Part shown: positions 15,459 through 19,587 of the stretch, piece by piece
Position numbering within the stretch: position 1 is the first letter of the stretch
How the letters are laid out: every line of letters starts with the position of its first letter
Assembly: GCA_038211965.1 (NCBI GenBank)
Contig: JBBQVB010000038.1
Location: forward strand, 1 to 19,587
DNA length: 19,587 bases
Direction: 5' to 3'
From: Glacieibacterium sp038211965
GTDB taxonomy: Bacteria > Pseudomonadota > Alphaproteobacteria > Sphingomonadales > Sphingomonadaceae
Notes under the pieces: generated by a model
Seen by the model: only the letters and a program-made list of their open reading frames with translations
Told to the model about the DNA's origin: nothing
Database searches by the model: none
Translations under genes and position numbers: made by a program

Positions 15459-15475
15459 AGCAATAACCGTGCCAG
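15459..15475 (-). promoter_or_regulatory. Sigma-54 (RpoN) -24/-12 promoter of the PEP-CTERM gene
   Basis: Read on the minus strand, CTGGCACGGTTATTGCT matches the consensus YTGGCACGRNNNTTGCW at every specified position. The -13/-12 GC is at 15461-15460, which predicts transcription from about 15448 and a 34-nt leader containing the ribosome site. In known PEP-CTERM systems the regulator PrsR is a sigma-54 activator, which agrees with this site. Confidence 0.88.
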
Positions 15476-15572
15476 CGCGTGGCGGCGTGTCGATTCAAGC
15501 TCTTGCCGGAGGGGGCGTCACTGAAGTGTAAAATCCGCCGACATATTTCGACCGTGTGGCGCTTCAAGGCCC

Positions 15573-15601
15573 TTGACAAAGACGAACCAATATGGTTTAA
15601 T
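15573..15601 (+). promoter_or_regulatory. Strong sigma-70-like promoter pointing into the 3' end of pccB
   Basis: TTGACA (15573-15578, 6/6), a 17-base spacer, and TTTAAT (15596-15601, 5/6) form a near-consensus promoter on the plus strand, unusual in such GC-rich DNA. No plus-strand gene follows: ATG 15609 opens a frame that is only the antisense of pccB. The spacer contains AACCA-ATA-TGGTT (15585-15597), a possible operator reaching into the -10 box. It may drive an antisense or small RNA, or be an A/T-rich chance match. Confidence 0.45.
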
Positions 15602-15691
15602 ACCCGAATGAAAAATCCCAGATCGCCACTCGTCACCGCACCCGTTCGCCGCTGCCACCGCCGCCGGTCGCAGGGCGTTGCCGACGCGCGC

Positions 15692-17218
15692 CTACAGGGG
15701 AATATTATCGTGTTTCTTCCACGGGTTCTCGAGCCGCTTGGTGCGCAGCTTGCGCAAGCCGACGGCGATCCGTCGCCGCGTCGAATGCGGCATGATCACC
15801 TCGTCGATGAAGCCCATGCTGGCGGCGACGAAGGGGTTGGCGAAGCGCGCCTCGTACGCGGCGGTGCGCTCGGCGATTTCCTCCTTCGACTTGCCGCGGA
15901 AGATGATCTCGACCGCGCCCTTGGCCCCCATCACGGCGATCTCGGCGGTCGGCCAGGCGTAGTTGAGGTCGCCGCGCAGATGCTTCGATGCCATCACGTC
16001 GTAGGCCCCGCCGTAGGCTTTGCGCGTGATGACGGTAATCTTGGGGACCGTCGCCTCGGCATAGGCGAACAGCAGTTTGGCACCGTGCTTGATGATGCCG
16101 CCCAACTCCTGCGCGACGCCGGGGAGGAAGCCCGGCACGTCGACGAAGGTAACGATGGGGATGCTGAACGCATCGCAGAAGCGCACGAAACGCGCGGCCT
16201 TCTTGGCGCTGGCGATGTCGAGGACGCCCGCGAGCACCATCGGCTGGTTGGCGACGATCCCGACGGTGTGCCCTTCGATGCGTGCGAAGCCGATGACGAT
16301 GTTCGCCGCGTGGGCCGGCTGGATCTCGAAGAACGCGCCCTCGTCGGCGACCTTGGCGATCAATTCCTTCATGTCGTAGGGCTGGCTGGCGCTGGCGGGG
16401 ACGAGGCTGTCGAGGCTGGGTTCAAGGCGTTCGCCGTCGTCGGTCGAAGGGCGGAAGGGCACGCCGTCGCGGTTGTTCAGCGGCAGGAAGTCGAAAAAGG
16501 TCCGGGTCCGCAGCAGCGCGTCGATATCGTCCTCGCACGCCAGATCCGCGACGCCCGATTTGGTCGAGTGGGTCAGCGCGCCGCCCAGCTCCTCCTGCGT
16601 CACGACCTCGTTGGTGACGGTCTTGACCACGTCGGGCCCGGTGACGAACATGTAGCTCGAATCCTTCACCATGAAGATGAAGTCGGTCATCGCGGGCGAG
16701 TAGACCGCGCCGCCCGCGCACGGCCCCATGATCAGGCTGAGTTGTGGCACCACGCCGCTCGCCAGCACGTTGCGCTGGAAGACCTCGGCGTAACCGCCGA
16801 GCGACGCGACGCCCTCCTGGATGCGCGCGCCGCCGCTGTCGTTGAGGCCGATGACGGGAGCGCCGACCTTCATCGCCATGTCCATGATCTTGCAGATTTT
16901 CTGTGCGTGGCGTTCGGACAGCGAGCCGCCGAAGACGGTGAAATCCTGGCTGAACACGAAGACCAGCCGCCCGTTGATCGTGCCGCTGCCGGTGACGACA
17001 CCGTCGCCGGGTACTTTCTGGCTCTCCATGCCGAAGTCGACGCAGTTGTGCTCGACGTACATGTCGAGCTCCTCGAAGCTGTGCGGATCGAGCAGCACGT
17101 CGAGGCGCTCGCGCGCCGTCAGGCGGCCCTTGCGGTGCTGCGCGTCGATGCGCGCCTGCCCGCCGCCCATGCGCGCCGCCTCGCGCCGCCGTTCGAGTTC
17201 CATCAGCGTCGTCTGCAT
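15692..17218 (-). CDS. pccB: Propionyl-CoA carboxylase beta (carboxyltransferase) subunit
   Basis: A protein of 508 residues, the normal length. ATG 17218 follows GGGAGG. It transfers a carboxyl group from carboxybiotin to propionyl-CoA, giving methylmalonyl-CoA. The N-terminal crotonase-like domain has GRLTARERLDVLLD, FGGSLSERHAQKI and GLNDSGGARIQEGV, with the oxyanion glycines. The C-terminal domain has DVPGFLPGVAQE, and then KAYGGAYDVMASKHL. Asp407 in GGAYD corresponds by motif to Asp422 of Streptomyces coelicolor PccB, a residue linked to short acyl-CoA specificity, so propionyl-CoA (possibly also acetyl-CoA) is preferred over longer or branched acyl-CoAs. The biotin-carrying alpha subunit gene is not in the window. 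Confidence 0.95.
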   Translation of the reverse strand: MQTTLMELERRREAARMGGGQARIDAQHRKGRLTARERLDVLLDPHSFEELDMYVEHNCVDFGMESQKVPGDGVVTGSGTINGRLVFVFSQDFTVFGGSLSERHAQKICKIMDMAMKVGAPVIGLNDSGGARIQEGVASLGGYAEVFQRNVLASGVVPQLSLIMGPCAGGAVYSPAMTDFIFMVKDSSYMFVTGPDVVKTVTNEVVTQEELGGALTHSTKSGVADLACEDDIDALLRTRTFFDFLPLNNRDGVPFRPSTDDGERLEPSLDSLVPASASQPYDMKELIAKVADEGAFFEIQPAHAANIVIGFARIEGHTVGIVANQPMVLAGVLDIASAKKAARFVRFCDAFSIPIVTFVDVPGFLPGVAQELGGIIKHGAKLLFAYAEATVPKITVITRKAYGGAYDVMASKHLRGDLNYAWPTAEIAVMGAKGAVEIIFRGKSKEEIAERTAAYEARFANPFVAASMGFIDEVIMPHSTRRRIAVGLRKLRTKRLENPWKKHDNIPL

Positions 17219-17312
17219 GCCGCCTCCCTGTCGCGGGTGCGGTCTAGCAGGGGGCTGGCGGCAAAGTCACGCTTGGGTCATGATGCGATCGTGGCAACCG
17301 GGGGGGACTGGC

Positions 17313-17846
17313 ATGCAACGGCTCTTGATCGGCGCGCTGGCAGCGGGCGCGGTAATGTGGCTCCTGGGTTTCGTGCTCTACGGTCTGCTGTTCAACGTCG
17401 GCTGGTCGCAGGCCCCCGAAGCGACGCAGATCGCGATCCAGTCGGCGCTCAAGGCGCTGCCGGGGAGCGGCACCTATTATATCCCCGTCGGCGAAACGCC
17501 GGGGCTGATGGCGGCCTTCACCAAGGGGCCGGTGGCGCAGATCAGCTATAATGCCTCGGGATTTCCGGCGGTCGACACGACCGTGTTCATCGCGGGCTAT
17601 ATCCAGTTCGTCGTCGTCGCGGCGATGATCGGCTGGCTGCTCGCGGGTCTCGGTCAGGCGAACTTCGGCGCAGGGCTGCGCGTGGTGTGCGGCTTGGCGG
17701 CGATCGCGGTCGTCTACATCCATCTCGCCGACCCGATCTGGTACCATGCCGACTGGCGCAACCCGCTCTACAAGACGGTCTGCGACTTCATCATCCTGAG
17801 CGCGGGCGGGCTGGTGATGGCGCGCTGGTTCGTGCGGCGCGCCTGA
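17313..17846 (+). CDS. Hypothetical four-helix membrane protein, 177 residues
   Basis: I do not recognise the family with certainty. ATG 17313 follows GGGGGGA by about five bases; an earlier ATG at 17283 would add ten residues. It has four hydrophobic helices: about residues 4-27 (LLIGALAAGAVMWLLGFVLY), 90-114 (TTVFIAGYIQFVVVAAMIGW), 121-141 and 155-172. A long loop of about 60 residues between helices 1 and 2 contains SALKALPGSGTYYIPVGE and would face the periplasm. The loop before the last helix has HLADPIWYHADW. It is divergent from pccB and 26 bp upstream of the MFS gene on the same strand, so the two are probably cotranscribed. Confidence 0.82.
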   Translation: MQRLLIGALAAGAVMWLLGFVLYGLLFNVGWSQAPEATQIAIQSALKALPGSGTYYIPVGETPGLMAAFTKGPVAQISYNASGFPAVDTTVFIAGYIQFVVVAAMIGWLLAGLGQANFGAGLRVVCGLAAIAVVYIHLADPIWYHADWRNPLYKTVCDFIILSAGGLVMARWFVRRA

Positions 17847-17872
17847 GCGGCGCGGGCAGGGCAGGGTAGGCA

Positions 17873-19165
17873 GTGGGCGTGGCGACTGCGGCCGAGGTCG
17901 GGGACGGCACCCGGGCCGTGCCCAAACGCCTGATCCTCGTCGCGCTGTGTTTCCTGGCGACGTTCATCTGTTACATCGACCGCGTCAACATCTCGGTCGC
18001 GATCATTCCAATGGCCGAGCAGTATCGCTGGTCGGGGACGACCAAGGGGCTCGTGCTGTCGTCGTTCTTCGTCGGCTATCTGCTGGCGATGGTACCGGGC
18101 GGCGCGCTCGCCAGCCGCATCGGCGGCAAGGCGCTGCTCGGCGCGGCGCTGATTTCGTGGTCGCTGTTCACGATCCTGACGCCGCTCGCGGCGGGGCTGT
18201 CGCTCGCCGCGCTACTGGTCGCGCGGATCGCGATGGGGGCGGGCGAAGCGGCGACCTTTCCAGCAGTCTATCACCTGTTCGCGCGCTGGCTGCCCGCCGC
18301 CGAACGGTCGCGCGCGGTGGCGATCAACCTGACGGGCATCCCGCTCGGCACGATCTTCGCGCTGTCCGCCAGCGGCGCGCTGATCACCGCGTTCGGCTGG
18401 CAGAGCGTGTTCTACGTCTTCGGTGCGGCGGGACTGGTGTTCGCCGTCGTCTGGCTGCGGACGGTGCATGCGAGCCCATCGCGCCACCCGTCGATCACTC
18501 CCGCCGAGCGCGCGCGGCTGGCGGAATGCGTCGACACCGGCGCCGCGCGCGCGCCCGTGCCGTGGCGGCGGCTGTTGTCGAAATCTGCCGTCTGGGCGCT
18601 GATCTTTAACCATTTCTGCGCCAACTGGTCGCTGTATCTGATGCTGACCTGGCTCCCGAGCTACTTCCGCGACGCGCAGCACCTCAGCGTCACGGGGGCG
18701 GGACTGTTCGCCATCGGGCCGTGGTTGGCGATGTTCGCGGTGGGCAATCTCGCGGGTCTCGCCGCCGACCGCACGATCGCGCGCGGCGCGTCGATCACGC
18801 GCGTTCGCAAGACGATGCAGTGCAGCGGATTGACGATCACCTGCGTCGCGATGCTCGCCGCGTCGCAGGCGACGACACCGGGGACCGCGCTGCTGACGCT
18901 GTGCATCGCGCTCGGTGCGCAGGGGCTGTGCTGGGCGGGGTTCGCGTCGAACCACCTCGATATCGCGCCGCGCCATGCGGACGTCCTCTATGCGCTGAGC
19001 AACACGGCGGGGACGCTGCCAGGGATCGCCGGCGTCGCGCTGACCGGCTGGCTGCTCGACGTCACGGGCGGCTATACCGCGACCTTCGTCGTCGCGGCGG
19101 CGGTCAACCTGGCGGGCGCGGCGGTGTGGCTGGCGTGGGGGACGGGCGAGCGGGTGCTCGACTGA
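17873..19165 (+). CDS. MFS transporter, anion:cation symporter (ACS/SLC17-like) type
   Basis: A protein of 430 residues with 12 predicted helices. FICYIDRVNISVAIIPMAEQY in TM1 and MGAGEAATFPAVYHLFARW in TM4 are classic ACS/SLC17 motifs (organic anion or phosphate cotransporters). The start is GTG 17873 with AGGG ten bases upstream; GTG 17879 is an alternative. The substrate is not readable, but the gene is convergent, one base apart, with a D-aminoacylase-type amidohydrolase, so N-acyl amino acids or related anions are possible. It is about 20 residues longer than the MFS protein at 12240-13472 and clearly different in sequence. Confidence 0.9.
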   Translation: MGVATAAEVGDGTRAVPKRLILVALCFLATFICYIDRVNISVAIIPMAEQYRWSGTTKGLVLSSFFVGYLLAMVPGGALASRIGGKALLGAALISWSLFTILTPLAAGLSLAALLVARIAMGAGEAATFPAVYHLFARWLPAAERSRAVAINLTGIPLGTIFALSASGALITAFGWQSVFYVFGAAGLVFAVVWLRTVHASPSRHPSITPAERARLAECVDTGAARAPVPWRRLLSKSAVWALIFNHFCANWSLYLMLTWLPSYFRDAQHLSVTGAGLFAIGPWLAMFAVGNLAGLAADRTIARGASITRVRKTMQCSGLTITCVAMLAASQATTPGTALLTLCIALGAQGLCWAGFASNHLDIAPRHADVLYALSNTAGTLPGIAGVALTGWLLDVTGGYTATFVVAAAVNLAGAAVWLAWGTGERVLD

Positions 19166-19166
19166 C

Positions 19167-19587
19167 CTACTCCGCCGCCAGCGCCATCTCCGCCATCCCC
19201 TGCGGCCCGCGCACCAGCCGGCCCGGCAGCGCGCCGGTCGGCACGCCGTCGCGGAACGTCACCTCGCCCGCCTTGATCGTCAGCGCATAGCCGTCGGCCT
19301 TTTGCAGCAGGCGCTTGCCGCCCGCGGGAAGGTCGAAGGCGATGTACGGCTTGCGCAGGCGCAGACCTTCGTAGTCGATGACGTTGAGGTCGGCGATCAG
19401 ACCCGGCTTGAGCTGACCCCGGTCGTGCAGCCCGTACATCGCCGCAGTGTCCGCCGTCTGGCGCTTCACCGCGAGTTCGAGCGGCAGGCGCTCCCCCCGC
19501 GCGCGGTCGCGCGCCCAGTGGGTCAGCATGAAGGTCGGCGACGCGGCGTCGCAGATCACCCCGCAATGCGCCCCGCCGTCGCTCAGC
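19167..19587 (-). CDS. N-acyl-D-amino-acid deacylase-type amidohydrolase, C-terminal part (cut by window edge)
   Basis: About 139 C-terminal residues are present; the frame is open to the right edge. It opens with LSDGGAHCGVICDAASPT, the DGGAH motif of D-aminoacylase-type amidohydrolases, whose Asp is the catalytic/metal-site residue, followed by LTHWARDR. The end has HDRGQLKPGLIADLNVIDYE, the usual return to the small beta-sandwich domain, and a final strand region KAGEVTFRDGVPTGALPGRLVR. These enzymes hydrolyse N-acyl-D-amino acids to D-amino acids with a zinc-containing TIM barrel, most of which lies outside the window. An internal GTG at 19559 is not the true start. Confidence 0.9.
   Translation of the reverse strand, partial: LSDGGAHCGVICDAASPTFMLTHWARDRARGERLPLELAVKRQTADTAAMYGLHDRGQLKPGLIADLNVIDYEGLRLRKPYIAFDLPAGGKRLLQKADGYALTIKAGEVTFRDGVPTGALPGRLVRGPQGMAEMALAAE

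Noticed and set aside
15415..15636. Upstream in-frame extension of the PEP-CTERM protein
   Set aside because: It would cover the sigma-54 promoter and ribosome site; the signal peptide begins at ATG 15414.
15479..17551. 690-codon open frame on the plus strand
   Set aside because: Almost entirely antisense to pccB, which is unmistakable; no ribosome site or domain.

Overview
The window looks like chromosomal DNA of a GC-rich alphaproteobacterium, most likely a sphingomonad. The reasons are a PEP-CTERM protein with the alphaproteobacterial PEPxSWA-type sorting tail, a PrsK-like histidine kinase, an UrcA-family secreted protein, a large TonB-dependent receptor, frequent GTG starts and strong G/C third-position bias. 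No insertion sequence, phage gene or CRISPR array was seen.

Layout: (1) 1-4748, minus strand: dctA, then a TonB-dependent receptor, then the N-terminal membrane half of prsK running off the left edge. (2) 4886-5422: a periplasmic PAP2 phosphatase, followed by a 646-bp gap with a perfect hairpin and no convincing gene. (3) 6069-10462: a translationally coupled pair, an 830-residue diheme cytochrome c lipoprotein and a GMC flavoprotein. A 23-bp perfect inverted repeat ends this unit against a convergent 141-residue conserved protein. (4) 11226-12243: an UrcA-family protein and a small protein with a C-terminal membrane segment. (5) 12240-14496: an ACS-type MFS transporter divergent from an orphan Tat/lipoprotein solute-binding protein. 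(6) 14559-14635: tRNA-Pro(GGG). (7) 14740-15414: a PEP-CTERM protein. (8) 15692-19587: pccB, a small membrane protein, a second ACS-type MFS transporter and the C-terminus of an N-acyl-D-amino-acid deacylase-type amidohydrolase.

The most notable signal is regulatory. Two sites match the full sigma-54 consensus YTGGCACGRNNNTTGCW with no mismatch. One lies upstream of the PEP-CTERM gene (15475-15459, minus) and one upstream of the UrcA gene (11149-11165, plus), each correctly oriented with a short leader. With prsK in the same window, this suggests a PrsK/PrsR/RpoN regulon of secreted surface proteins that also includes an UrcA-family protein. The PEP-CTERM link fits what is known of the exosortase system; the UrcA link is an inference from this sequence.

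The remaining genes point to organic-acid and amino-acid catabolism: C4-dicarboxylate uptake, two anion-type MFS transporters, propionyl-CoA carboxylation, a flavin/cytochrome dehydrogenase pair and D-amino-acid deacylation.
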